NCBI GenBank assembly: GCA_008921705.1
Contig: VFFE01008410.1
Location: 943,957-1,007,956, forward strand
Length of the DNA: 64,000 bases
Origin: Burhinus oedicnemus
Taxonomy: Eukaryota; Chordata; Aves; Charadriiformes; Burhinidae
Reading direction: 5' to 3'
Shown here: positions 26,401 to 38,236 of the stretch, piece by piece
How the letters are laid out: each line of letters opens with the position of its first letter
Position numbering within the stretch: position 1 is the first letter of the stretch
Notes under the pieces: model-generated
What the model was told of the DNA's origin: nothing
The model's input: only the letters and a program-made list of their open reading frames with translations
The model's database searches: none
Program-made: the position numbers and the translations under genes

Positions 26401-27389
26401 TGTTAATCAGGCTTCAACCTATGTGCACTCCTTTATCCCTCAGCTACAGCTACCAAAATCTTTCTTCTAGTTTACCTATTAGATTCTCCCATGTCTACAA
26501 AAAGCTCCACGCATAGCTTTCTCTACCTTTCTCTGTTTTGCTATTTAGGTTGTTTCTTCCCTAATACACCACAAATCTCCAATAAGACAGGGTCTGAATT
26601 CTTATTTACAATACAGTTCCTTCATAGTGCCTGAGAGGAAATGAAAATCTGACCCTCTGAGAGCACTCCTATGAGAGGCATAGCTATGCTGCATATCTTG
26701 TGTTGTTTATAGAATACAGAATAATATCTAAAAAAAAAAAGACTCTTCTCTCCTCTGTAGGTGTATATACATATCTAACTGCTCCAGTACACCATCAAGA
26801 TGATTGCTGCAAAATGGCATCATCCCATTGAGTGTTCACAGTTATCAAAAGTCTACTGTCTTTAATAAATTGCTTGATCTCCATGGGCAACTTTCCTGAT
26901 GGGGAAAGCTGCTAGTTTCATTCTGTTAAAGGTTTGGATTGCATTCAGTTCAGTGGTAAGTAAATGGATATGAGCATTTCTTGGAAAGAAATTTTACCTG
27001 CTGCCATTTGTGGAAGCAAAACAATCCCTCCATAGAAATCAGAACTACAATTGTCCCTTGTTTCAATGGGAAATCACACCTGTGCTTTGGGGTCACTTAT
27101 CATCACAGAACTCTGGTTTTTATGTTAGCAGATATAAATAGAGTTACCATTATTCTAATTGTGTTTGGGCTCATTGGCTATCATAGTAAGATTCTTAGAA
27201 TAAAGCAAACTCCTGAAAAACCTCAGCAAAGAGAAATTTGATGGTGGATGAAGAGCTGCAAAGCGCATTCCTGAAAGAAGGATGTATTACTTGGCTGGGC
27301 TTAGTAAAAAAACTCAGAGCAATGTACAATATCCCCTTCTATTGCTTTCAGGCTGAACACTGATGAGACATCAGTCCATTGTTACAAGC
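23466..27389. other. Noncoding DNA, nothing identifiable
   Basis: No gene or repeat family recognised apart from a GA-rich run near 24116-24132, a 17-nt A run at 24468-24484 and a short A run near 26731-26740. Stops are frequent in all frames. Confidence 0.5.
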
Positions 27390-27754
27390 TGACAGTCACA
27401 AACCTATAGGGCCAGATGGAATCCACCCAAGAGTGCTGAGGGAGCTGGCAAAGAACTTGCCAAGTCACTCTCCATCATTTTTCAGTGGTCCTGGTCAACA
27501 GGGGAGGTCCCAGATGACAGGAGGCTTGCCAATGTGACACCCATCTACAAGAAGGGCTGGAAGGAGGATCCAGGCAACTACAGGCCTATCAGCCTGACCT
27601 CAGTACTAGGAAAGATCATGGAACAGTTCACCCTAAATGCACTCACGTGGCATGTGAAGGACAAACAGGATAACAAGCCCAGCCAGCAGGGGTTCATGAA
27701 AGGCAGGTCCTGCTTGACCAACCTGATCTCCTTTTATGACCAGGTTTATGACAG

Positions 27755-27759
27755 GTGAC
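27755..27759 (+). repeat. Target-site duplication of LTR 3 (left)
   Basis: GTGAC immediately before the LTR start. The identical GTGAC is at 28411-28415 immediately after the LTR end. The original CR1 sequence reads through once one copy and the LTR are set aside, which confirms the insertion. Confidence 0.93.
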
Positions 27760-28410
27760 TGTCCTGGTTTGAGCGACACAGGACTAATTTCTTTTCTAAT
27801 GCTTGGGAAAATTGTACTTTTGGAGGACTCTGGTGTCTGAATTTGTGAAAATATTTACTTTATAGACAGCTATGGTGTGTGGGTGTCAAGGTCTTAGTGT
27901 TTTCAGGCTAGCCAGGTGCAGGGATGAGGAGGAGCGAGACCTGGGCACTTGACCCAAGCTGGCCAACAGGATCATTTCATACCATGAACGTCACATTCAA
28001 TATAAATTAGAAAGTTTGCTGACGAGGAACGCTCTCACTTGATGGCGGTGATCCAGAGAACTCCTTGCCCTGGTGCCAGACCCCTGAGGCCTTCCCTTCC
28101 TCCCGAAGCCATAGCACTCGCAGTGTCCGACATTCACTGTCCACTGCTGGGAGTGCACAGCTTCCTACTGATACAGTTGGCTGAGTATAATCCTTATATA
28201 TCTTTAGATTGGTATCGGGATCACTATTGGTTCTTTAGTGTTATTACTGTTAATTATTTAGTCTTATTCTATTAAATCTGTTTATATTTCAACCCCTGGG
28301 TTTCCTGATTTTCTTCCCGATTCCCCCTTCCTGGGTGGGGAGGGGTCATCGGGTGATAGAATAATTGTCTAAACAACAATAAACTGTTGTGGGTTTCTCA
28401 AACCATAACA
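27760..28410 (+). mobile_element. Solo LTR 3, ERVL-type, inserted in CR1 copy II
   Basis: This 651-bp LTR starts TGTCCTGGTTTGAG and ends CTCAAACCATAACA. These ends are inverted repeats matching at 12 of 14 positions. It is bounded by perfect 5-bp GTGAC duplications, the length typical of ERVL-class integration. It shares the plan of LTRs 1 and 2 but is more distant: a CGTCA half-site (27989-27993), TATAAA at 28001-28006, ATTAAA at 28271-28276, then TTTCAACCCCTGGGTTT. No internal gag, pol or env sequence is present, so it formed by LTR-LTR recombination. The 78-codon open stretch inside it is not a gene. Confidence 0.95.
28001..28006 (+). promoter_or_regulatory. TATA box of LTR 3
   Basis: TATAAA eight bases after a CGTCA half-CRE, at the position where LTR 2 has its TATA box. 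It could support transcription into the downstream CR1 and flank. Activity is not shown by the sequence. Confidence 0.55.
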
Positions 28411-28415
28411 GTGAC
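28411..28415 (+). repeat. Target-site duplication of LTR 3 (right)
   Basis: GTGAC directly after the LTR end, identical to 27755-27759. The CR1 reading frame resumes here with VTHLVDEGKA. Confidence 0.93.
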
Positions 28416-29598
28416 CCACCTGGTGGATGAAGGAAAGGCTGTGGATGTTGTCTACTTGGACTTTAGTAAGGCCTTCGACACAGTCTCCCACAGCATTCTG
28501 CTAGAGAAGCTGGCAGCCCATGGCTTAGACAGGTGTACTCTTTGCTGGGTTAAAAACTGGCCCAGAGAGTTGTGGTGAATGGTGTTAAATCCAGCTGGCG
28601 GCAGGTCTCAAGCAGTGTTCCTCAGGGCTCAGTTTTGGGGCCAGCCTTGTTTAATATCTTTATTGATGATCTGGACGAGGGGATTGAGTGCACCTTCAGT
28701 AGGTTTACAGATGACACCAAATTAAGTGGCAGTGTTGATCTGCTTGAGGGTAGGAAGGCTCTGCAGAGAGATCTGGACAGACTGGATCGATGGGCTGAAG
28801 CCAACTGCATGAGGTTTAACAAGGCCAAGTGCCGGGTCCTGCACTTCAGTCACAATCACCCCAGGCAACGCTACAGGCTTGGGGAGGAGTGGCTGGAAAG
28901 CTGCCTGGCAGAAAAGGATCTGGTGACCCTGGTGGACAGCTGGCTGAACATGAGCCAGCAGTGTGCCCAGGTAGCCAAGAAGGCCAACAGCATCTTGGCC
29001 TGTATCAAGAATAGTGTGGCCAGCAGGAGTAGGGAAGTGATCGTGCCCCTGTACTCAGCGCTGGTGAGGCTGCGGCTTGAGTACTGTGTTTAGTTTTGGG
29101 CGCCACAGTAGAGGAGGGACATTGAGGTGCTGGAGCGTGTCCAGAGAAGGGCAACAAAGCTGGTGAGGGGTCTGGAGAACACGTCTTATGAGGAGTGGCT
29201 GAAGGAATTAGGATTGTTTAGTTTGGAGAAGAGGAGGCTGAGGGGAGACCTTATTGCTCTCTACAACTACCTGAAAGGAGGTTGTAGTGAAATGGGAGCT
29301 GATCTCTTCTCCCAAGTAACTAGCGATAGGACAAGAGGAAATGGCCTCAAGATGCGTCAGGGGAGGTTTAGGCTGGACATCAGGAAAAAAATTTTCACTG
29401 AAAGAGTCATCAACCATTGGAAGAGGCTGCCCAGGGAGGTGGTTGAGTCACCATCCCTAGATGTGTTTAAAGGTCATGTAGATATGATGCTTAGAAATAT
29501 TGTTTCGGTAGTGGACCTGGTAGAGTAGGGTCAGTGGTTGGACTAGATGATCTTAAAGGTCTTTTCCAACCTGAACGATTCTATGATTCTATGATTTT

Positions 29599-31560
29599 AC
29601 AAGACTAAGAAGAAATTTGGAAATTTGCTAGCTGTGACTATGCTGACTTGGAAAGGAACATTTTGATGTGACTTCCATAATGAAAGGCGAAGAAACATAC
29701 TAATTTGCCCTTTAGAAGGGATTTTCACGCGGGAAACCTGCTTCTATGGATTGTGACAGTAGTGCTCAAGGCACAGCATGTCGGGAAAGACAACTCAGCT
29801 GATCTAAGTTAGCTCACTAGGACTGATTGGGAAAGGTGATTGTAGGGTGCCCATGTCTTTAGTTATGAACTTCCTACATTATTAATACCTCCTTGTAGTA
29901 TGTCTTCAGTATGCTGGCACATTAAATGACTTAGAGGGAATGAGTATTCTTGAGTTTCCCGTGATTGCATCACAGAATTGCTAGCCATGTTTAATGGTTG
30001 CTGATTATTTTTTAAAGAAGCACCTAGAAATGCAATGTAAGCCTTAGGAAAGGATGTGATTTATTGCCTAGCAAATCAGATGGTGTTTTCCCTACTTGGG
30101 ACATTTTGCCTGTTGCTGTGCTAGTCAGTCACAGAAAAGGGGGAGGGGGTGGAATCTTCCTTTGGAAGGAGGCCACTGGAGGCTGCTTAAAATAGGCCTT
30201 CGTATGTGCAATGTCAAATTGTCACAGCAAGACAAATAATTCCATTTTTTTTAGAGGCTAATAAAAGTAAACCCCACCACTATTCAAGACAGAGTTGGCT
30301 GTTCTCTAAATACTAAGAAAAAAAACACCATTTGCTTATTACAGTCACCATATTAAAACTGGATTAATTCTGTGAATATTTAAAGCTGTTGAAAGATTTC
30401 ATTTCTAAGTTTTCGGATGATGGCTTCTACAGATCTATTCCTAAAGTCCCGATAAGATACCACAGTGTTTCAAACAGTCCATTTTCACATTAATGTCTGC
30501 TAGTACACCAATTGCCTGAGAAGCCTGGAATACAGGAACAGAAAAGACTGTGAACTGATAATTTGTTGCAGATAGAGGTTATGAAATGTTAATTACAGGA
30601 CAGGAAAAACACTCTCCTTTATGTTATCGCTTTTCCCTGGGTGGCCCAGTGAGATAAGATACTGTTCTAAATTCAAATTAGTCAAAGCAAACCTGGATTT
30701 ACATAGCATATCAGTGCCTTAATAGGAGAGAAATGAACTGATCCAGATAAAAAGCATGACACCCCTAATCTGTTTACACACTGGAACAGACGGCAAAGCT
30801 ACATTTAGTTTTACCTACAAAATCTCCAGCCACATTCTTCCCCTGCTCCCTGGGTACTGCTCCTCTTTGCTGGGCTGTGCCCACCTTAACACTGCAGCAA
30901 ACACACAATAGGCCTGTGTTTAACTTGTCAATCAGGACATTCAGAGGAACTATTGAAACTCAGCCAGGTTCCAGTTCCTCTGTTTTAATAGAAATCATTT
31001 TAACCTGTTACATTTGAAGGGCACTTCTGCTTTTGGCTACAAGAAGTGCACTAATGTCAACTTATTTCATGTCAATGCATTAAGCAAAGCATTAGGTTAA
31101 GCTATTCAGTTAAAGTAACTGTGAGATCCTTCTGCTGCAGACCTCACAGTATGACATTTTTAGAAGGCACATATACGAGAAGCTGTGGAAATATGATATA
31201 TAAGGGGTTAAAACCTAACCTATTTCTGGCACCATTATCATCAAAGCAAGCTTCAACCTGTTTGCTGACTGATGACACATGAATCAACCTCTGACCATTA
31301 TCATGACCTGACTGGAAGCTCAGTTTGTGTTTATCACAGGGGAATTTACCATCAAAGCATTTAGTGCCCTCATGAATACCAGGTGTGTAATGGCATTTCT
31401 TATTAATTGTGCTTCATAAGTCATTAATATTCCATCCTACTAATATTTTCTTCTGTTAAAAAAAGGAGCCAAATGGGAATGGTGACCCACCTACTGCTGA
31501 TGGAAGTGGTTGCTTCTTTGGCAATAAATATATGTCTGCTCTCATATTTTTGCCAATTAA
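29599..31560. other. Noncoding DNA, nothing identifiable
   Basis: No gene, RNA or repeat family recognised. It is AT-rich between two CR1 insertions of opposite orientation. Confidence 0.5.
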
Positions 31561-32163
31561 TAGAATCATAGAATCGTGGAATCATAGAATAGTTTGGGTT
31601 GGAAGGGACATTTAAGGGTCATCTAGTCCAACCCCCCTGCAGTGAGCAGGGACATCTTCAACTAGATCAGGTTGCTCAGACCCCCATCCAACCTGACCTT
31701 GAATGTTTCCAGGGATGGGACATCTACCGTCTCTCTGGGCAACCTGTTTCAGTGCCTCACCACCCTCATAATGAAAAATTTCTTCCTTACATCTAGTCTA
31801 AAACTATGTTCTTTTAGGTTAAAACCATTACTCCTTGTCTTATCAAAACAGGCCCTGCTAAAATGTCCACTTTAAGTACTGAAAGGCCACAGTAAGGTCT
31901 CCCTGGAGCCTTCTCTTCTCCAGGCTGAATAACCCCAACTCTCTCAGCCTGTCCTCATAGGGGAGGTGCTTCAGCCCTCTGATCATTTTTGTGGCCCTCC
32001 TCTGGACCCTCTCCAATAGTCTTTCTTGTGCTGAGGGCTCCAGAGCTGGACGCAGTACTCTAGATGGAGTCTCATGAGAGTGGAATAGAGGGGCAGAATC
32101 ACCTCCCTCGACCTGCTGGCCACGCTTCTTTTGATGCAGCCCAGGATAAGGTTGGATTTCTAA
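31561..32163 (-). mobile_element. CR1 LINE copy III, 3' fragment
   Basis: Reversed CR1. On the plus strand it begins with an imperfect tandem of the terminal repeat (AGAATCATAGAATCGTGGAATC), then GTTTGGGTTGGAAGGGAC and the usual 3' UTR. Minus-strand translation gives the C-terminal end of ORF2, including [19 protein letters not shown] and [15 protein letters not shown]. It is 5'-truncated near 32163. The [13 protein letters not shown] version of the C-terminus differs from copies I and IV and resembles copies V and VI, suggesting another CR1 lineage. Confidence 0.93.
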
Positions 32164-32441
32164 CCTGATGCTTCTTCCTTCACTAGATGTACCATCCCGT
32201 ATCAACATCATGTGTGCCATCAAACTGAATGAATAAGACATTATATTATATATTTGAGGTCTCAAAAAATTATGTTCAATGCAAAATATCCAATACATAT
32301 TGCAGTTAATCCACTCACTGGTCATCACTGACAGTGAACAGCACTGAAGGCTGGATGAAATATTGCCAAAGTGCTGTAGAGGTAATATAGCAAGTGCTTG
32401 GTATACGTGAGAACTCCTTAAACCATAAGGAGGTGAGTCTG

Positions 32442-32509
32442 CTAGGAGGCAAAAGTATCCACTGATATGGGGCTATTTGAGGAACTCTGAGACAGAGCAT
32501 AGTCTGGGT
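32442..32509 (-). CDS. Possible terminal coding exon, unassigned (weak)
   Basis: Minus strand. A pyrimidine-rich tract (GTTTGTTTTTAG, with a second AG two bases on) is followed by a 21-codon reading frame containing [19 protein letters not shown] and a TAG stop at 32444-32442. With the second AG, the exon begins with two bases that fit the one-base remainder of the candidate exon ending at 33227. The serine-rich end looks like a protein C-terminus, but the segment is short, the acceptor choice is ambiguous and chance is a real alternative. Confidence 0.25.
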
Positions 32510-33226
32510 CTCTAAAAACAAACACCTTCTAAATTAGTCTTTTGATTTGAACTTCTCTGTTCCTGGGTTCTGTCAAATTGTGATAAACAGTTTATGTACT
32601 TAGAAAATTTAAGCTTGATTTGTTTGTGTTTGGATCAGTGGATTCCCTGCCTATTCTGGCTGAAATGGTATCCTTTGAGGGCTGCATAACCTTTGCACCA
32701 AGGTGTTTTCTCCTGTCCCTATTCTCTGTAAAGACGTCTTCCAAATGCTACATATTCCTTCTTGCAATCCGGTCAGTCTGTGGGCCCGCATCTTTAGCCC
32801 ATTTCATTCAAGTGCCTCTAAAATTACCTCATGGTACGTTCACCTTCAGTGCCATAGCTTTGGGTGCATCTTTCTGTAATTAGGTTGCCTCACTGCCAAT
32901 TAGAGACATCAGAGCATGTGTTCAGAATGTTCTAGGACATTAAAGTGATTAATGGAAGAAAACAAACTGTACTAGTCCTAAACAAAAATCTTCCTTTCAT
33001 TAATCCATTTTCAAAGCAAGTAAAAAGATATTTTTCCTGATGCTTTAGTGCTTAATCTATTCGAGCAATAGATTTAAAAAGCTCGATGATAAAGCATTAG
33101 GTCTTTTTTTTTTCTGATCAGTTATCTGAGGAGATTTATTCAAAACTCTCCATAATATGTATATTTCAGGCTTATTAATCATTAAATAATGGTGAAAATA
33201 ATGAATGATTAGGGCTGTGTTTTCAC

Positions 33227-33353
33227 AAATAGGTAAATCAGGCCCTGATTCATTCCCAGTTGAGTCAACAGACTCTTCAACTGATTCAATGAAATGTTGA
33301 ATCAAGTCCTTAATGCTCATTTCCTGTGCACAGTCATGCACAGAGATAATAAC
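33227..33353 (-). CDS. Candidate internal exon, unassigned
   Basis: Minus strand, 127 bp. A good acceptor (TCTCACCTGTTTTACAG) precedes 42 open codons in phase 0 that include MSIKDLIQHFIESVEESVD, an acidic helix-like stretch. The best donor, CTATTT/GTGAAA, is weak and leaves one extra base. The phase-0 start fits the phase-0 end of the upstream candidate at 35971-35889. The translation looks protein-like, but I recognise no family. It could be a chance frame. Confidence 0.4.
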
Positions 33354-35888
33354 CTGTAAAACAGGTGAGATTCAGAAAGCTGCAGAGGTGTCCCACTGCT
33401 ACCTTAGCGTTCACAGGTAACCTACAGAGGCCTAATCCCAAAGATACTCTTCTATCAGTTTCCATCTAAAAGATTCCTTTTGTGGAAATATGCTGCTCTT
33501 GTGCATGTGTAAACCCTCTCCAGACCTCCATAGATCCTGCTCTGTTATCTAGTCACCTAGCTGTAAGACGGGATGCTGCTAGGTGTCACAACATCCAAGT
33601 GTTTGTGTGTCTTGCAGTTGACAGAGAAGTCAGTTGTCATGAATCCTCAGCCAAGAATATAAATAATAAATATAGAAAAAGAGAATGCTGCTGTGATAGA
33701 AGGTGGGCATGAAATCTTCTTCCAGACAGTAGGAGAGTTGTCTGGCCTTTGAAGACTTAACTTTGCTGACACTACTGCAAAAGATATGTGTTTTAGCTTT
33801 GTAAAAGTATGTGTCTTGTAGTACCTGGGAAAATGAAATCTCTCAGAATACCTCATCTCAAAGTAAAAGCTGCAGAAACTGAAAGGTAAAGAATAGGTAA
33901 TAAAACAGTGAGAGAGAGTATTGTAGGAACTGCAACTCAAAGAACAAAGAGACCCAAGATATATTCTACTTTGTTTTAATTATAAAAATATTTAAAAAGA
34001 CTTAGTAAGTCAGCTGCAGACAAATCTTTCTCTTAGGATCAGAGCACAATGGTATTGGAGAACATGTGAAGAAAAAAGGAAAACCATAAAAGAGGTATCT
34101 TGTTTCACTGGACTGAAAATGCGCATTAGAGAAAATGGAAGACTTGTCAGAAATGTGAAGCTATTTGAAAACCTTCCATGTATGTTGACACACATTGAGA
34201 CCTATGGCAGCACTTGGAGCAACACACATAGTCAAAATTTTTACAAGGATTTTGTAAAGGAGCTGAGGGAAAAGTAAGTCCAAAATGAGAAAAAAAAGGC
34301 AGAAGATGGTGGACATGCCCCACAGAAGGTATGTGACGTTTCAGATACTAATTTTATGGAAAAATGGGGAGAGAATCTGAAAGAAAAAGTAGAAATTAAA
34401 ATAAAATTGTCAGGTGGAAGCTAAGAATTAGCTGGAGCAGACAGGAGTGTCATTATAAGAGTAAGGAGACAGATGTGAGCAACTGAACTCAGCACTGGAA
34501 TGATGGAACAATGAATTAAAAAAATGAAAAATCAGTGGGAGGAGTCCAAGATATGTTTACAGGATTATAAGTTTTCTTTGGTATGCCATAAAATTGGCAT
34601 TACTAAAATTTAACAGGAAGATTCATTTGAGTTGGATGTGAAAAATCCCCATTTAAAGTCTGATATTGTTATAGTTATTATTATTGTTGTCAATATCATA
34701 ATCATTATGTTTGTCACCATTATGTTTGTTTCTTAAAAACCTACCAAAGCAAGCAAATTTCTGAATATATTCATATTCTGAGCAAATGAAAAGGAATAGG
34801 ATGTGTCTCAGATAATTAGCAATCTATCACTGTGCTAGGCATTTTGGCAAAATGAAATGGTAATTATTTCCTTTCCCTGAGAGCTTACATCTGAGACAGA
34901 CAGAGACAGCAGGTACAAGCAAAAATCCAACAGACAAACAGGGTGAACAGGGTGTTACCGTGGCACATTAGTTTCACTCATTTTCCACAAGAAGGATGAA
35001 GGCAAAATGGAAGTAAAGGGTACAGAAGGACACAGGAGTTGGAGTGGGTAGGCTGAGGGACACCCTTGCTTGATCGATCTCAGAAGGGAAGAACAGAAGA
35101 CAGTTCTTCTCCAGAACAGATACTTCCTTCAAATTAACTAATTTTCCAGAGTCACGGAAGTAAGAAATGAAACCGATAAGGAGGAAATTAGGGAAAATAA
35201 AAAGCTCAGCTAAGGTGTCTGATATTTCAAGTAAATACTCTCAGCATGGCATCATTTGTGTTTCAACAAATTGGCATGTCCAAGGTAACAATTTCTTAGG
35301 AAACTTCTGTCCAGCTTTACTTTTACCACATAAACAAAGAGAGTTTTATCACTTTTAACTAACTTAGATGTATACAATCAACTGGAAAAAAAATACATGT
35401 GATATTCCATAAGAATTTTCTGGGAGATCTCTGATTTGTTGAATTTCAGCTAAAAAATCTTAGAGCTACAGATGCACTTCAAAGGACTGGAAGAACATCA
35501 TGGCACTGGCTAAAAATCGCAGGACTAATCTGATACAAGGTTGAATTTTTAAGGAATGAAATCATAGCAATGCAATTAACACCAGCCAACATAATGTTGC
35601 ATTAGACCTAGTATGGTTTATATTGATGACTGGGAAATATATCAAAGCTGCTGCACTGTATGGATGACACAAAGAGTCCCTTGGAGGAGTGAGAGCCAAG
35701 GAGGAGCAGGTGGTTGCACACTATACTCTTGCTCATGAAGGCTGTTGAAATCCTCCGTGAGCAGATGCAGTGGATAGGGTCAAAGACTGATTAAAGCAGA
35801 CTTTGAGCACAAATAAGACAAATCTGTTCTGGAGCCTTCTTTGCAGTGTCCCCCATTTCCCAGATGACCTTGAGTCACACATACTCAC

Positions 35889-35971
35889 TTTGTGCCGCTG
35901 AGCAGAGGCATAGCCTCCATTCAGAGAGAAGAAGTAGCGTGGTTGTGAAGACAGATCACCCCATGTAGCTC
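35889..35971 (-). CDS. Candidate internal exon, unassigned
   Basis: Minus strand, 83 bp. The acceptor region is TCTGTATCCATCCGACCTAA then TAG. The donor CACAAA/GTGAGT is close to consensus. The only open frame begins with two bases and gives 27 codons including SSQPRYFFSLNGGYASAQ, ending in phase 0. The next candidate exon (33353) begins in phase 0, so the two could be joined. No exon with the required one-base remainder was found convincingly upstream. Confidence 0.35.
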
Positions 35972-36321
35972 CTATTAGGTCGGATGGATACAGAAACAAT
36001 CTTTACTCTCTCTTTTCTCCATTTACTCTTGCACAAAACAATCCTCCAGGAGCTTCCCACAACATCTCAGTTCCCCTGTCCATATTTTTGTTTATTTTTA
36101 AAGTTTGCTTTTAAATCAGACCCAAAAAAGCGAAGCAAAACAAAACACCCTCAAAAACTTCTTCTAAATTAACCATGAGTTGTGAATTAGAAACAAAACC
36201 AAGCCCAAGCCCTGTTTAGTGAAGTCTCATTTTTCAATTTTCCCTTGAATTAGCATTTCCCATGCAAGACCTGACTCATACCGCGTGAGAGTCACACGCC
36301 CTGAGAACACATGCACAGTGC

Positions 36322-36376
36322 TGGAGCCCCAGTTCTGCAGAAACAGGGACTGGGAATATTGAGAACTGGGGCTCCA
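36322..36376. repeat. 15-bp perfect inverted repeat (hairpin)
   Basis: TGGAGCCCCAGTTCT (36322-36336) and its exact complement AGAACTGGGGCTCCA (36362-36376) flank a 25-base spacer. The arms are GC-rich against an AT-rich background. This could fold as RNA, or mark a small mobile-element or palindromic duplication. No terminal duplications are evident. Confidence 0.8.
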
Positions 36377-38212
36377 ACTGAGCTTCTCAAAGCTCCCTGG
36401 ATTCCCAAGACTTTCAGCATGCTGCCTCTACAAGGTCCATAGGATCCAATGAACAACCCATGTATGATCTCTTGAAGCCTGACTTGTGTATGGCAAAGAT
36501 TCCCTTGAATGAAGATATCTTGAGGCCAGTGATTCAACATTTCCTTGAGAAACTGTTTCAGCAAATATTTTATGGGCAGCTTTAATGATAAGAGTTTTAA
36601 AACAAAAATACAGTGTCCAAGCCCCCATGTTTTTATTTTTCTTGAGAACAACACTTTCTCAAATTATAAAGAATGCAGCTAATACAGCGTGTTTGTTCCA
36701 GGCTCAGAATGTGTTCCATAGCTCAAAAATGAAAGGAACACTTGATGTAGCTGTTGCCATAGTAACGAGACATGTTTACACAGAAGCCGAGATGAGGAGT
36801 AGTGTGTGTGAGTGGGGATGCAGGAGCTGGGCAGAGTACTGGACCTGCACAATCTCTGCACCTCTATTTATTCTGGATTTCCTCCTGGATTTATTCTGTG
36901 CAGGGAAGATTTGTGTGCAAATGTTATAGTTGGTTGCAGGGAGCTATGGAAGAATATAAAATAATGTGCAACCAAATCTACAGTAAAGTTACAATTACCG
37001 GACCTCAAGATTTCTGCTTCTTGCAGGATTAAAAAGTATCAGCAATCGATCATGCTCTTACTTGGCACCATCTCCAAGAGATCTAGTACTAACATTTTAG
37101 CAGTCAGACTCACCACTAGAAGTACTGACATGTCTTTTTGAGTTCCAAAGTCAGAGGCCAGCTTCTCAAAAGCTCAGCATGCCAGGTCTTGAGATATTTT
37201 GAAAAGGCGGCCATAACTGCCTGAGTAAGAGATGCAGGGTGGATTTAAAAGTTAGCTTTTTTTCCCTGCGTGAAAATTTCCATTTTTCAATTTAGTAAAT
37301 AATTTTTCCAAAGTATCCCTATCTTTGTGGAGAAAACAGCATACCCCTACCCTGCCGGAGACAAATTTTGTATATTCAGTTGACCAATTAATCCAAAACA
37401 ATTCTCACAGACTGCCCTGGAGCTACTAGTTTACTGTTTTATATGGTTTTGTGTCTCAACTGAGGACTACACACCCCAGCAGATGGGCCCTTAGCCTCCT
37501 ACAAAAGAAGCCTCCAAATCTCATGTTCTGACCAGCTGTTCTGATGAGTGCTTTTTTTGAAATCTGAGGCAAGTCTTATTCTTTGAACCACTAGAGGTAG
37601 ATCTGTGCTTATCTGCATAAAGTGCTGATCTTGAGTATTTACTTCTTTCTTGCTATCTTTTATCACACAGTGCAAACATATGATCTAGTCATCCGAATAC
37701 AGGACTATGATATGGAGTTTTTTGTTCTTATCCTGTTTTTTGTAACTTTCTAAGAACAGGCGTATCATATGTCATCGCTCTGCTCTAGAACTCGTCTTTC
37801 AGTGAGGGGGATAGCTACACGCCCATCAAACCTTTTGGCTTCCAAGAAACCAGCTAGCTACTATTCGTAAAGTACTTGAAGAGAAAATTGCTACACACTG
37901 AACTTGACTCATCACTGCATTCCTGGTCTAGTTCTGTTAAAGGAGTAACAAGATACTAAAGTAGGATTTATATCATCTATCCCAAAAATTTCTAGGAAGA
38001 AAAAATGAAAGCCCACTCCAAAATAAAAAAAAACCCAAAACAAACACAAAACACAAAACCCCAAACTAAACCATTTATTTCCTGTTTAACTCAGATGTGC
38101 AGTCATTACACTTCAGAAAAATAAATGCACCAGAATATTTGCATTCTGGATATAAGTTAGAATTCACTTTTTGAATATTTTTGACATTTTTGTCCATTCT
38201 CTTTTGTTTCAG

Positions 38213-38236
38213 AACCACGTGTCATCCAGCAGTTGG
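38213..38236 (+). other. Possible 24-nt plus-strand microexon (weak)
   Basis: A very strong acceptor (CATTCTCTTTTGTTTCAG) is followed by 24 bases, open in phase 0 as eight codons (NHVSSSSW), and then a donor-like TTGG/GTAGGT. The 24-nt length keeps frame, as neuronal microexons do. No other plus-strand exon supports it, so it may be a decoy site. Confidence 0.2.

Larger units (their letters stand above)
27534..29528 (+). pseudogene. CR1 ORF2 remnant (reverse transcriptase), copy II
   Basis: ORF2 pieces lie on both sides of the inserted LTR. Before it are NYRPISLTSVLGKIMEQ and the [19 protein letters not shown] block. After it come [20 protein letters not shown], then a small deletion and frame break near 28555-28575. 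The [18 protein letters not shown] block follows, with the catalytic box as FTDDTKL (alanine to threonine beside intact aspartates). In-frame TAG codons at about 29091-29093 and 29109-29111 fall where CR1 normally has CAG and TAC. The C-terminal part from [16 protein letters not shown] to [21 protein letters not shown] is open. The element is inactive. Confidence 0.92.
27390..29598 (+). mobile_element. CR1 LINE copy II, split by a solo LTR
   Basis: Forward CR1 starting inside the reverse transcriptase (first clear motif is the GPDGIHPRVLRELA-type block near 27410) and running through the C-terminal region to a 3' UTR. It ends in GATTCTATGATTCTATGATT, the avian CR1 terminus. The LTR at 27760-28410 interrupts it, and the CR1 sequence resumes exactly after the duplicated GTGAC. 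The element is 5'-truncated. Its start is uncertain by some tens of bases because the boundary has no diagnostic motif. Confidence 0.93.

Noticed and set aside
28039..28275. 78-codon open frame inside LTR 3
   Set aside because: It lies in LTR regulatory sequence between the TATA box and polyadenylation signal, and LTRs of this type do not code.
36420..36580. Minus-strand exon with two alternative protein-like frames
   Set aside because: The acceptor is acceptable, but no donor gives a phase compatible with the next candidate exon without creating a stop. Two frames look equally plausible, so no call is possible.
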